From NCBI GenBank assembly GCA_963699835.1, contig CAVOVJ010000001.1, forward strand, positions 124,001 through 188,000: DNA of 64,000 nucleotides. The letters are read 5' to 3'. The notes beneath the pieces were generated by a model. It was given only the letters and a program-made list of their open reading frames with translations, was not told the DNA's origin and ran no database searches. Both the position numbers and the translations under genes were made by a program. The DNA comes from BM003 sp963699835. Lineage in GTDB: Bacteria > Pseudomonadota > Gammaproteobacteria > Steroidobacterales > BM003. Below, one piece after another: positions 1 through 10,593 of this stretch; position 1 is the first letter of the stretch, and each line of letters opens with the position of its first letter.

Positions 1-1254
1 AGCCTGGCGATCGACGACGTCGTTGTTCACGATGACCGGGTCACGGTGACGCTCGGTCTGGAGGCTCCAGCGAGGCTTCCCCCCGACGCGGTTGCCGAGC
101 CCGAGCTGAGCGAAGCAGAGCTGGCGCTGCTGGAACAGCGGCTCGGCGCGGTCGACGACTTCGCCACCTACCTGGTCAAACATCTCGCGTTGACGGGAGA
201 CCCGGCGGGCGTTCAGGCGGCGCTGTTCGAGGCGCTGGTGGAGATTCGTCTCGACCTGGTCGCCAGCCTGAGCGACCCGGGCACCGGCGGCGAGGATGCG
301 GCGCGTGTGCTGTTCGTCAAGGCGTGGAATCGCCTCACGCCCGTGCTGCACGAGATGGCGGCGCAGCAGCCGGATCACGACAGCGCGCTGCGCTACCTCA
401 CGTTTATCGGCGCCGGCGACATGCTGCGGTCGCTCGATGCGCTGGGCCCGGCGACCGGCCTCGAAATCTCCCGAGACGGCCTGCGCCGACTCGCACGAAT
501 GCTCTTGCCGGAGGACGCCGACGATCCCCTGCGGCACAGCGATGACGTGGACCCCGAACTGCGTCGCTCTCTGGGCCTCGGCGAGCCGTTGCCGTTGGCT
601 GACACCGTGGAGGACACCGCCTGGCTGGACTGGCTAGTCTCGCCGGCGGTGGCCCGCGGGCGACTCGACCCGGCGACGGTCAAGAAGCTCAACAACTGGG
701 TCCCCAAGACCGAGGACATGGACACCTACCTGCCGATGGTTGCGGACGTGCTCAACGATGCCGTCAGGATTCAACTCGGCAGGGACCGGCTGAATCCCCG
801 CTTCCACGAGGTGTTCCGGCAGCTCGTATTGACCGCCGCGTGGCAGGAGAGCTGCTGGCGCCAGTTCGCGGTCAAGGACGCCAAACGCGTGCCGCTGAAG
901 TCCGGTAGCGGCGACATCGGCCTGATGCAGATTAACGAACGGGTGTGGCGGGGACTCTACGACCTGCAGGGCCTGAGGTGGGACATGGTCTACAACGCGA
1001 GAGCAGGGGCCGACATCCTCGAGAACTACATGATCAAGTATTCGATCCGCCACCGTGAACAGGAGACGACTGGCGGCGTCGATAATCTCGCCCGTTCCGC
1101 CTACGCGGCCTACAATGGCGGCCCACGGGCCTACGATCGCTATCGCCGGCCCGATGCCTCGGGTCACGGCAAGAAGGTCGATACCCTGTTTTACGAGAAG
1201 TTTCGCGTGATCAAGTCCGGGCGGGAGCTCTCGGTGATGACGTGTTTCAAATGA
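1..1254 (+). CDS. Lytic transglycosylase-like protein (5' end outside window)
   Basis: The reading frame is open from base 1, so the true start lies upstream; the GTG at 46 is only the first possible start inside the window. The first two thirds are helical and unrecognised. The last third is an SLT/lysozyme-like domain: a catalytic Glu in the motif AAWQESCW (Glu codon at 847), then GLMQIN and AYNGGPRAY, which are the usual signature segments of soluble lytic transglycosylases that cleave the glycan strands of peptidoglycan. No signal peptide can be judged because the N-terminus is missing. The domain call is strong; the substrate and the role of the N-terminal region are unknown. Confidence 0.8.
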   Translation, partial: SLAIDDVVVHDDRVTVTLGLEAPARLPPDAVAEPELSEAELALLEQRLGAVDDFATYLVKHLALTGDPAGVQAALFEALVEIRLDLVASLSDPGTGGEDAARVLFVKAWNRLTPVLHEMAAQQPDHDSALRYLTFIGAGDMLRSLDALGPATGLEISRDGLRRLARMLLPEDADDPLRHSDDVDPELRRSLGLGEPLPLADTVEDTAWLDWLVSPAVARGRLDPATVKKLNNWVPKTEDMDTYLPMVADVLNDAVRIQLGRDRLNPRFHEVFRQLVLTAAWQESCWRQFAVKDAKRVPLKSGSGDIGLMQINERVWRGLYDLQGLRWDMVYNARAGADILENYMIKYSIRHREQETTGGVDNLARSAYAAYNGGPRAYDRYRRPDASGHGKKVDTLFYEKFRVIKSGRELSVMTCFK

Positions 1255-1399
1255 GCGCAGCGGCTGTTCGGTAGCAGACTGTCCAAGGAGTTGACGGACG
1301 TTCCGGCCAAGCGCGAGCGACCGTCCCCCCTGTAGTTCGAGTCCGGCGGCGTGAGGGGTTTGCCGGTGTTGTAACCGCAAACAGGTCTCCCGGCGAATA

Positions 1400-1749
1400 T
1401 CGCGTATAGCCTTCCCGGCGCTGTCTTTCCTCTTGCTCATCATCGTTCCTCTTGCAGGTCACGATGAGCCAAAGGCCTCCCTTATTCAAACTCCCAGATT
1501 GGTCCGACTACCGCTGACGGGGCACAAAATTAATGTTGCCTCAATTGACGATCAGCTACTCTTAAGACACTCGGATGTCAAAATTCGAGTTTCGCCGGGA
1601 GCACATGATTTTGCCTTTTTAGGCCGGAACACGAGGAATCGATCAAAGAGGTCGAATTCGATGTTGCTGAGGGTGCAATTTACCTCGTTGGTTGGCGATA
1701 TAACAACGAAATATGGGAGCCGGTCATCTACGAAATGCGGCGAAAATAG
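1400..1749 (+). pseudogene. Short secreted-type protein split by a one-base frameshift
   Basis: Two overlapping frames each read as protein-like. The first gives a hydrophobic segment (about 1409-1447), then INVASIDDQL and IRVSPGAHDF. The second, entered after the T run at 1616-1620, gives EESIKEVEFDVAEGAIYLVG and EIWEPVIYEM, then a stop at 1747-1749. Adding one T to the run joins them into one small domain of the kind seen in short periplasmic or lipoprotein-like proteins (beta-strand SIDG-like turn, VSPGxH, then a Tyr-rich strand). No convincing start codon is visible in the first frame, so the 5' limit is approximate. It may be a real gene with a sequence error. Confidence 0.4.
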
Positions 1750-2072
1750 ATTTAGCATGAGGCGCACATTGCTTTCGAGTCTCGGCTTTGTCTCGATCCA
1801 GCGGATCCCGTCCATGTGGCGGGTTTTCTTTACCCCCAGCACGATCCGCTCCAATTCCCGCAGCGCCTCGCGGTGCCTAGGTCTGTCACGTAGCCGGGTA
1901 TGTCGCTACCATAGACCGCGATGCGATCAGGGTATCTTGCTTAAAGGGTCTGGCAAAGCGAGATATCTGTACGAAATACCGAAAAAAAACGGTACCGAAA
2001 GTGAACCAGGCAGTGAGCGAGATTTAGCTTGCTTGTCGCTGGGTGTTTGTAAAGCACTGAAATAAAAGAAAA
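1750..2072. other. Non-coding stretch before tRNA-Leu
   Basis: This stretch is less GC-rich than its surroundings. I see no ORF with a plausible start and protein-like composition on either strand, no clear hairpin followed by a T run, and no repeat. It probably contains the promoter of the tRNA, but I cannot point to definite -35 and -10 boxes. Confidence 0.4.
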
Positions 2073-2159
2073 GCCCGGGTGGCGAAATTGGTAGACGCAA
2101 GGGACTTAAAATCCCTCGGTAGAAATACCGTGCCGGTTCGATTCCGGCCCCGGGCACCA
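2073..2159 (+). tRNA. tRNA-Leu (anticodon UAA)
   Basis: The acceptor stem GCCCGGG pairs with CCCGGGC, and CCA is encoded at the 3' end (2157-2159). The anticodon arm reads GGGACT-TAA-AATCCC, giving anticodon UAA. There is a long variable arm typical of class II tRNAs and the T-loop GGTTCGATTCC. Length is 87 nt. Its 3' end points at the disrupted TIR gene, which is encoded on the opposite strand 14 bases away. Confidence 0.97.
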
Positions 2160-2173
2160 TCAAAAAATCCGTT

Positions 2174-2676
2174 CTACCTGGCGGTCAAGATCGTCGCTGT
2201 CTGTATCTGCGGAGTGCGCTCGCAAAGGACGTCGAGCACTCGCGCTACATCATTCGCGCAAATCCCCGGTGGTCGCGCCGTATTGACGTCGCACAACCTG
2301 AACGACAACTCACAGGGCTGGTAGATGAACGGACAGACGGCGCGTCCCATGCCCAGAAAATAGCTCCATTCGTCATGGACGCTATTTGAGGCCAACGGCT
2401 GCTGGCGACATTATTCGCAGCATTTTGCTCGACTCTTGAAGCGCGTGTTCGACGCTCTCGCCCCAGTTCGCGCCTGCTGGAATATCTTGATCAATCCATA
2501 CGCTAATTCCGATGTTGCGCAAGTACGTTGGCGTAATCTCGATCCACGCGCGAGTAGCTGATAAAGCCACCACCACCGATCTCCGTGCCGCCTCGATCGG
2601 CAGAGATTATCCAAATCTCACCCGATTTCGCTGCAGCGGCCAGGGTCTCGGCAAAAGGTAAGTGGTGGATAGTCCA
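2174..2676 (-). pseudogene. TIR-domain protein gene disrupted by two frameshifts
   Basis: Reading the minus strand from 2676, three frames in succession give the consecutive parts of one TIR domain. The first gives GFISYSRVDRDYANVLAQ (first strand and helix), ending at a stop at 2503-2505. The second gives GISVWIDQDIPAGANWGES, then SKMLRIMSPAAV. The third gives SNSVHDEWSYFLGMG, then CELSFRLCDV, ending at 2174. The second break is mended by removing one base from the CC/GG pair near 2393. Glu in the GANWGESVEHAL segment lies where TIR NADases keep their catalytic Glu, but this is inference. It is either a decayed defence or signalling gene or an intact gene damaged by base-calling errors. No start codon was found for the first part. 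Confidence 0.7.
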
Positions 2677-2737
2677 TCAAGTCGCTACAATCGGAAACGG
2701 GAGCCTCGTAAATCCTCCCTCCCTTCTGGAGGTTCCT

Positions 2738-3085
2738 ATGTCGCAACGTTACGAAATTACCGACCTGCTCATCGGTGGCAACACTATCAACGTGACCGCC
2801 ACCGTCGAGGACGACGGCAGTCTGACCATTTTCGACCTGTCCTTCGGCCCGTCAGCCGATGCCTTCTACGGCGCGGGCAGGGATGTCGAGGTCTGGCTGA
2901 CAATTCCGCCTGACGCCGTCAGTCGACTCTCCGAGTGTCTGTTCGGGCAACTCGTGGACAATCCCGCAGACAAGGCTGCGCGGCACCTGGCGGCAAATTA
3001 CCAGGGCGATAGCCGCGCCTATCGGAAAATCGAGGCGATTCTGGATCAGAACAACATTCAATACGAGAGTGCAATGTGGACATGA
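2738..3085 (+). CDS. Small protein of unknown function (115 aa)
   Basis: The ATG at 2738 follows a good ribosome-binding site (CTGGAGG about 6 bases upstream). The protein starts MSQRYEITDLLIGG and reads as alternating strands, then a helical C-terminal half containing RLSECLFGQL. It has no signal peptide or membrane segment, so it is probably cytoplasmic. I do not recognise the family. The compact alpha/beta layout and the solitary position beside a TIR gene would fit a small immunity-type or accessory protein, but nothing in the sequence proves that. Confidence 0.6.
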   Translation: MSQRYEITDLLIGGNTINVTATVEDDGSLTIFDLSFGPSADAFYGAGRDVEVWLTIPPDAVSRLSECLFGQLVDNPADKAARHLAANYQGDSRAYRKIEAILDQNNIQYESAMWT

Positions 3086-3351
3086 CTGGCATGCACATCC
3101 GATTCACCTGGAAAAAACCTCTTGAGGCGGCGTGACGCGGCCGGTGCGGACCAATAATTAGACCCTTTGAACGACAATTGGCCGCGGATTTCCTTTAAAT
3201 AGGGCTGGCTGGCAAAACCGCGGTCTCTCTTATCGGGCAGTCACTGCGTGTGAACCGGCCGGGCAAAGGGCCTGCGCGCGTTGCGCTCATGGCAGCATGG
3301 CGTTCGACGGCCGCGTACGCGAATCGTAATGACCGAATCTCGCATCGCCGG

Positions 3352-4902
3352 TTATACCGGTACGTATTCGTAGCTTGCCAATATGCCGAGCGGGATGCCA
3401 AGCCAGAAGAAAATCAGCAGGAAAATCGTCCACGTGACGATGAAGACCATCGAGTAAGGCAGCATCATTGCCGCCAGCGTGCCAATTCCTGTGTTCTTTA
3501 CATAGCGCTGGCAGTAAATAACCACCAGTGGAAAATACGGCATAAGCGGTGTGATGATATTCGTGCTCGAATCGCCGACGCGGTAGGCGGCCTGGGTCAG
3601 GTCCGGCGAGACGCCGAGCGTCATCAGCATCGGCACGAAGATCGGTGCCAGCAGTCCCCATTTGCCGCTTGCCGAGCCGACGAACAGGTTAACGAAGCCG
3701 GTGAGAACGACGATGCCGACGATCGTAACGGAGACGGGAAGGCCCAGCGCCTTGAGTGCGTTGGCACCCGAAATCGCGAGCAGAGTCCCGAGGCCGGACT
3801 GGCCGAAAGCAATCACGAACTGGGCAATGAAGAACATGATCACGAGGTAGTAGGCCATGCTGTTCATCGACTTGGTCATGCCGTCGATGATGTCCTTCAT
3901 ACCGGTCATCGAACCGGATACCCGTCCGTAGACAATGCCCGGAATAATGAAAAGAAAAAATATCAGCGAGACGATCGATTGCATGATTGGCGCGCCAAAT
4001 GAAACCAGTACGCCATTCGCATCGCGCCACGCCGAATCCGCAGGCACCAGCGTGATCGCCAGCACTACAAGCCCGATCAGCATCGAGATCAGCGCCCAGC
4101 GCAGTCCTTTGCGTTCGTTCGGTTCGATCGGGTGCAGTTCCGGCAGGTCTTCCGCGTCGCCGTCAATTTTGACGCCGGCGAGGCGCGGCTCGACCACTTT
4201 GTCGGTGAGATACCAGCCCAGCCCGGTAATCAACAGCGACGAGGCGGTCGTGAAATAGTAGTTGTTCAGCACATTGACCTGGATATTGGGATCGAGCAGC
4301 TGCGCACCCTGCAGCGTGAGTCCCTGTAGCAACGGGTCGAGTGAGGAGGGCACGAAGTTAGCCGAAAATCCGCCCGACACCCCGGCGAATGCAGCGGCGA
4401 TCCCGGCAAGCGGGTGGCGCCCCGCCGCATAGAAAATAACGCCGCCCATCGGGATGACGAGCACGTAGCCTGCATCCACGGCAGAGTGGCTGATGATCCC
4501 GACAAGAATGACCATCGGGGTCAAAAGAGATTTCGGGGTAATGTTGAGAAGCGCGCGTATCGCGGTCGAAATAAATCCCGAGTGCTCCGCGACGCCGATA
4601 CCGAGCATTGCCACCAGCACGACTCCGACCGGACCGAAAGTCATGAACCGATTGACCATCGTCGCCATGAACTGTACGAAGTTTTCGCCGGCAAGCTGGT
4701 TGACGACGACGATGCGCTCGCCTGTCGCTGGATGAAAGACATCAAAGGTGACGTAGGAAAGGAGCCAGGAAAGTATCCAGACGATGCCGAGCAGCGCGAT
4801 GAACAATACGGCTGGGTCCGGCAGCGCGTTGCCGACGCGCTCCACAGTACCCAGAAAACCTCTGGGCGAGGTGGCCGTGTCGGCCGGTTTTTGTTGTGAC
4901 AT
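3352..4902 (-). CDS. abgT: AbgT-family transporter
   Basis: A polytopic inner-membrane protein of 516 aa with about a dozen hydrophobic segments, matching the usual length of AbgT proteins. Family features seen are the N-terminal VGNALPDPAVLF segment, GVAEHSGFI, SHSAVDAGYVL, SANFVPSSLDPLL, and near the end VGDSSTNIITPLMPYFPL. The founding member imports p-aminobenzoyl-glutamate for folate recycling; other members export sulfonamides, so the substrate here is open. The ATG at 4902 has an AAGGGA ribosome-binding site. It stands alone, with non-coding DNA upstream and no folate gene next to it, although pabB and pabC lie 46 kb away. Confidence 0.92.
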   Translation of the reverse strand: MSQQKPADTATSPRGFLGTVERVGNALPDPAVLFIALLGIVWILSWLLSYVTFDVFHPATGERIVVVNQLAGENFVQFMATMVNRFMTFGPVGVVLVAMLGIGVAEHSGFISTAIRALLNITPKSLLTPMVILVGIISHSAVDAGYVLVIPMGGVIFYAAGRHPLAGIAAAFAGVSGGFSANFVPSSLDPLLQGLTLQGAQLLDPNIQVNVLNNYYFTTASSLLITGLGWYLTDKVVEPRLAGVKIDGDAEDLPELHPIEPNERKGLRWALISMLIGLVVLAITLVPADSAWRDANGVLVSFGAPIMQSIVSLIFFLFIIPGIVYGRVSGSMTGMKDIIDGMTKSMNSMAYYLVIMFFIAQFVIAFGQSGLGTLLAISGANALKALGLPVSVTIVGIVVLTGFVNLFVGSASGKWGLLAPIFVPMLMTLGVSPDLTQAAYRVGDSSTNIITPLMPYFPLVVIYCQRYVKNTGIGTLAAMMLPYSMVFIVTWTIFLLIFFWLGIPLGILASYEYVPV

Positions 4903-5441
4903 GACGCTTCCCTTAAGCCGAGCGGGGAGTGTAACGGATTTGACCGGATTGCAAACCCCGAGGGACTGCGCCGGGTACGCTGCCCGTTCGGCCCCATAAT
5001 TGCTAGTGGATACGGCTCATCCAGCGCCGAAGCATCGACGAGACAGTCATCATTGACCTGAACTGCCCGCACAAACAGGATCGCCTTCGAAGTTTGTTCA
5101 GGCGGCCAAGATGCGCGTTCTTGCCACCACGTCGTAAAAAACTCGGACGATCGGTTTCTGCCGGCAACTGTGAATGCGGGAATCTTGTCGCAGCTGACCG
5201 AGGTCGAGACGTTGTCGAGAGAGCACTCGCCCTGTTGAGGCGATGAGTAACCGGGCCGCTTGCCCTGAACTGTTGCCTATGCAAAATGGCATAGCGATTA
5301 CGTCAGCCTCGGGAGCAGGGGTTCTCGGGTGCAGATGCGAGTTTTACACCGGGTCGGCGTCTATCCCATAATGACGCTGCGAAAGTGATGTCGGCAGGGG
5401 GCGCACGGGGGACGGCCACGCCCGGTTTCTACGAGGTACCG
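4903..5441. other. Intergenic region between divergent abgT and LysM-protein genes
   Basis: No convincing ORF was found on either strand. It must carry the abgT promoter, and probably the promoter for the LysM gene, but no confident boxes can be assigned. The one distinctive element is an inverted repeat, CTATGC-AAAATG-GCATAG at 5277-5294, with perfect six-base arms. Confidence 0.4.
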
Positions 5442-6077
5442 ATGCCAAAGCAATACACCGCAAAGCAGGGCGACTGTCTGTCGAGCATAGCCCTCGAGTA
5501 CGGCCACTTTCCGGCGACGATCTGGAATCACCCGGACAATGCCAACCTCAGACGCCTGCGTCGCGACCCGAACATTCTCCTTGCGGGCGATTTGGTCGTG
5601 GTTCCTGATCGTGAGCCGGGGTCCGTGCCTGGAGCCACTGGAAAGCGTCACCGTTTCGTTCGCAGGGGCGTGCCGGAGATGCTGTACATCCAGATCGAGG
5701 ACGAGGAGGGCAAGCCAGTTGCCGGTGCGGAATACCGGATGACCCTCGACGGCCATGGTGTGGAAGGGACGACCGATGCAGATGGATGGATCGAGGAACC
5801 GATTCCACCGAATGCGAGAGCGGGGATGCTCGTGGTTGTCGTCGACAACCAGGAACAGGAGCACGAACTCGAACTCGGCCATCTCGATCCCATCGAGGAG
5901 CTGACAGGTGTGCAGGCAAGGCTACAGAATCTCGGCTACGACTGTCCGCTGAATGGCGAGCTCGATGAACTCACTGAGATTGCGGTGAAGCGATTTCAGC
6001 AGCAGCATGAACTCGAGCCGACCGGCGAGCCCGACGAACAGACACGGGCTCGCCTGCAGGATGAGCACAACAGTTAA
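5442..6077 (+). CDS. LysM / Ig-like / peptidoglycan-binding adaptor protein 1
   Basis: Three domains are visible in 211 aa. Residues 1-50 are a LysM-type module (YTAKQGDCLSSIALEYGHF, later LAGDLVVVPD). Around residues 75-140 is a transthyretin/Ig-like domain (GKPVAGAEYRMTLDG, TTDADG). Around residues 150-208 is a PG_binding_1 module (VQARLQNLGY, AVKRFQQQHEL, TGEPDEQTRARL). No signal peptide is seen. The start ATG at 5442 is chosen because LysM homology begins at once; longer starts add nothing recognisable. The next gene begins 12 bases downstream, so the two are probably co-transcribed. A clear paralogue is at 14300-15031. The role is inferred: a carrier or wall-targeting adaptor for its neighbour. 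Confidence 0.85.
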   Translation: MPKQYTAKQGDCLSSIALEYGHFPATIWNHPDNANLRRLRRDPNILLAGDLVVVPDREPGSVPGATGKRHRFVRRGVPEMLYIQIEDEEGKPVAGAEYRMTLDGHGVEGTTDADGWIEEPIPPNARAGMLVVVVDNQEQEHELELGHLDPIEELTGVQARLQNLGYDCPLNGELDELTEIAVKRFQQQHELEPTGEPDEQTRARLQDEHNS

Positions 6078-6089
6078 GGCGGGCTCAAA

Positions 6090-7586
6090 ATGGGGAATCC
6101 GAAAGCGGCACTGGCGCGCAGGGCCAGGAACAAACGCAGGCCACAGCCTGCCCGCGAGTTCGTCTGCCTCGTGGGCGGACCCTGTAATACGTTCAATGGC
6201 TATGTTGCATACGGCTGGAAAGACGGCTCGGACAAGGTCCTGTTTCTGCCGGGGGCGCCGCCGCGTTCGCGGGAGGACATAGATTTCTACCTTAACTTTA
6301 AGCCACAGACCATAGATATTAAGTCGAAACCAAAGAGTGAATGGCGTCGATACGGATGGTCGGAAGAGGCGGTCAAGGAGCTCGACCGTGTCAAATGGCG
6401 CGGCTCCGACATAACTACTAGCAAGACCGAGACCCATGACGTGTACTGGGGCAACTTTGTTACCCCGGCCGCACGCCTTTATAACGATACGGCGCCCTGG
6501 AAGGCGCCGCTAAAGCGGCCGCTTCCAAGAGTGGGCGACATCGTCACCTTTCTCGTCTATACACCGCCCTACGAGCGTCGGGGCGAAGTCGACTTCGAGG
6601 CATCACCTTACAATTTCATACACCGGACCAAACCGGATGCTGCGAAATACTGGAAATCGGCGTACTCATCGTCCGGTAAACCCGCCCGGGTGAAATCCAA
6701 GAAACCAGCATGGAATACGGAACAGGGCAGGAGAGATGAAAAGAAACGAAAAGAAGCCAATGAAGCCGCGGCGCGGGCGGACAAACATCGGGCACTATCT
6801 CAGGAAGACATTAACTTCCACATCCTGATGCGCACCACGAGCGAAAACACCGCCGAATTTATTAAACGGCCAAAATCGGAACGTCATTACATGCAACATT
6901 TGTACGACGAGCTTCTCGACAGCGTCCAAAAACGGGGCGTGCTGACCAAGTTGCTCCTCGTCCGCGACAAACAGGAGATCATCACCTACCTTTCGACCGG
7001 CGCCTGGAAAGGCGCCGAGATCACCAGTTACAACAGAATGGTCAACTGGGACAATCCGAGCGATGACGAGATTGATGCAATGGCGGACCCAGAACAAGAA
7101 AACTTTGGATTCACGCCGCCGCGCCCTGTTAAAAAGGACACTTCCGGGCGCCCGCTCAAGTGGACATTGCCATGGTACAAAGCCTGGAATTCGAGCCCGA
7201 TGGTCGACCGCGGCAAGGTCAAGATCCATCGTTTCGACTACATCGGTCATGCCCAAGATTGGACCCTGTTACTAGAATACGGTTGGGACAACGAAAAAGG
7301 TGAAGTGACTCAGAGAAACGTGGAAATGGGCTGGGAAGAACTGGACAAGGCTTTGGATAAAGGCAAAGTGTTAACGCCGGATGCCCATGCGATGCTTTGG
7401 GGCTGCAGTCTTGCTGATCCGGGCGGCGGGAATACTTGGAAAAATGGCGGGTGGGCCGAGTACCTGGCGACCTACTTTCTTGGGGGCGTCGTGGCGGCCA
7501 AGGATAAGACCGATTTTGCCAAGGTCATCACTGGCCCGGGCAATATGCCCAGACCAATTGATGGGGTATGGAGCGAGTTTCCTTAG
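6090..7586 (+). CDS. Putative effector with DUF4347-like His/Cys C-terminal domain
   Basis: A 498-aa protein. The N-terminal part is basic, followed by VCLVGGPCNTFNGYV; there is no signal peptide. A charged helical linker (about residues 195-260) precedes the C-terminal part. From about residue 370 it shows the pattern of DUF4347/caspase-like (clan CD) domains: a strand ending in IGHAQDW with His387, TLLLEYGW, then the hydrophobic strand AMLWGCSLAD with Cys439, and a distal GGVVAAKDKTDF resembling the ASxDxTG segment. The two residues would form a protease-type dyad. This assignment rests on pattern recognition only. It is encoded directly after the LysM adaptor, suggesting a carrier-plus-cargo pair. 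Confidence 0.6.
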   Translation: MGNPKAALARRARNKRRPQPAREFVCLVGGPCNTFNGYVAYGWKDGSDKVLFLPGAPPRSREDIDFYLNFKPQTIDIKSKPKSEWRRYGWSEEAVKELDRVKWRGSDITTSKTETHDVYWGNFVTPAARLYNDTAPWKAPLKRPLPRVGDIVTFLVYTPPYERRGEVDFEASPYNFIHRTKPDAAKYWKSAYSSSGKPARVKSKKPAWNTEQGRRDEKKRKEANEAAARADKHRALSQEDINFHILMRTTSENTAEFIKRPKSERHYMQHLYDELLDSVQKRGVLTKLLLVRDKQEIITYLSTGAWKGAEITSYNRMVNWDNPSDDEIDAMADPEQENFGFTPPRPVKKDTSGRPLKWTLPWYKAWNSSPMVDRGKVKIHRFDYIGHAQDWTLLLEYGWDNEKGEVTQRNVEMGWEELDKALDKGKVLTPDAHAMLWGCSLADPGGGNTWKNGGWAEYLATYFLGGVVAAKDKTDFAKVITGPGNMPRPIDGVWSEFP

Positions 7587-7860
7587 AACATCGCAGGCGT
7601 GAAACACGTTCGTAGCCGTGCAACTCCGTGCCGGGGGCAACTCGGAAACCGACGTGACGGATTGATTGGTGCCTGGTGAGATCACAAGTTCTGCCTCTAT
7701 TCGAGGGGTTGGCGGCGTGCCATTGTTATGTGGCACAGTGCAGGCAATATTTCTCCCATCTACGCCGTGAGCCCGACCCGGTATGCAATCTATATCGACG
7801 TACCAGGCGGTCTTGTTGGTCGTATATTGGCCCCGTTTTCCGGCACTCAAAGATACCGCC

Positions 7861-9501
<1,641 letters not shown>

Positions 9502-9698
9502 TTGCTGCTTGCCGGGGCGCGTGGCTTCCCGGCCAGACCTGGCCTTTGCCGGGAACCGTCTGGACTGCAAGTTCAGTTTTCCGACCACCGATCACCACCG
9601 ACCACGCAGGGGTGGGGTAGGGTCATTTGGATTGGAGCGGATGACGCTCTACGGTGGCGCCGCATCACGCCCAAACCGGCTCGTTTTCGAGCCAACGA

Positions 9699-10574
9699 TC
9701 AAGCGGGTAACGTTCGCGAAACCCACTCCTCTATGGCTTCGCGTACGGCCTCGGGTGTTTCCGTCAGCGGCCAGTGGTTTGCTTCCAGCAAGACGATCTC
9801 ACAATTCGGAAAGCGCGCCGCCTCGGCACGGTTCACGTCGAGGTCGGCGAGCGTCGTCGCACCGGAGATCAGCACCTGCACCGGGATGTCGATGGCCGCG
9901 GGATCGGGCAGCTCGCTGACTGTCGCGAGTGCCTGGCGCACATAGTTGGCCGTTGGCATGTGGCGCAGGATAGGGCCGAGAGCGCCGTAACGTTTCGAAA
10001 TTACATCGATCGATTCGTGCCGCGCGATCGCCTGCCGCGTCTCCTGGTCCAGCTCGCGCAGGTCGCGATCGCTGATATGGCGCCGACGCACACCGATCGC
10101 ATTCAGGGCGCGAATGACGACGCCCAGACCCTGGAGTACCCATCGATATCGCCGAACGAGGAGTTGCCGGCCTTTCAGCGCGCGCTGAAAAACCGGGTCG
10201 ATCAGCACCAGCCCGCGTACCCTACCGGGAAACCGATAGGCAAAGTGCACCGCAATCTGCGCGCCGAGGCTGTGGCCGACGATAATCGCGCCGGACGCGG
10301 CCTCGGCATTCAGTATGTCGGCCAGGTCGTCGCACCAGACCGGCATGTCCTGCTTGCAGCGGGTCATCGACGCACCATTGCCGCGCATGTCCGGGTAGAT
10401 AATGGTCCAATCCGCTGTGAGCGAGGTGTGCTCGACGAACTCCGACCAGCGAGTGTGATTGCTGGCGGCGCCGTGAATGAGAAGCAGGAACCGGTCGCCG
10501 CGCGAATCGGCCTGTTGCAGCCAGTAGGCGAGCTCCAGGCCGTCGGTCGTTGAGGGGGTGTGCTTGACTACCAT
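9699..10574 (-). CDS. Alpha/beta-hydrolase fold protein
   Basis: A 291-aa cytoplasmic-type hydrolase. It shows the oxyanion segment LLLIHGAASNHTRW, the nucleophile elbow IVGHSLGAQ with catalytic Ser, an acid residue expected in LISGATTLADLD, and the catalytic His in LEANHWPLTETP. The family (Abhydrolase_1) covers esterases, lactonases and haloperoxidases, and nothing here fixes the substrate. The ATG at 10574 is the only good start. The region upstream is an unusual A-rich tract followed by a class 3 lipase gene on the other strand. Confidence 0.85.
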   Translation of the reverse strand: MVVKHTPSTTDGLELAYWLQQADSRGDRFLLLIHGAASNHTRWSEFVEHTSLTADWTIIYPDMRGNGASMTRCKQDMPVWCDDLADILNAEAASGAIIVGHSLGAQIAVHFAYRFPGRVRGLVLIDPVFQRALKGRQLLVRRYRWVLQGLGVVIRALNAIGVRRRHISDRDLRELDQETRQAIARHESIDVISKRYGALGPILRHMPTANYVRQALATVSELPDPAAIDIPVQVLISGATTLADLDVNRAEAARFPNCEIVLLEANHWPLTETPEAVREAIEEWVSRTLPA

Positions 10575-10593
10575 TGAGTATTATTGCCATCAA

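Noticed and set aside
3250..4002. A 250-codon plus-strand ORF opposite abgT
   Set aside because: The translation is a His/Arg/Asp-rich mixture typical of antisense of a membrane protein gene.
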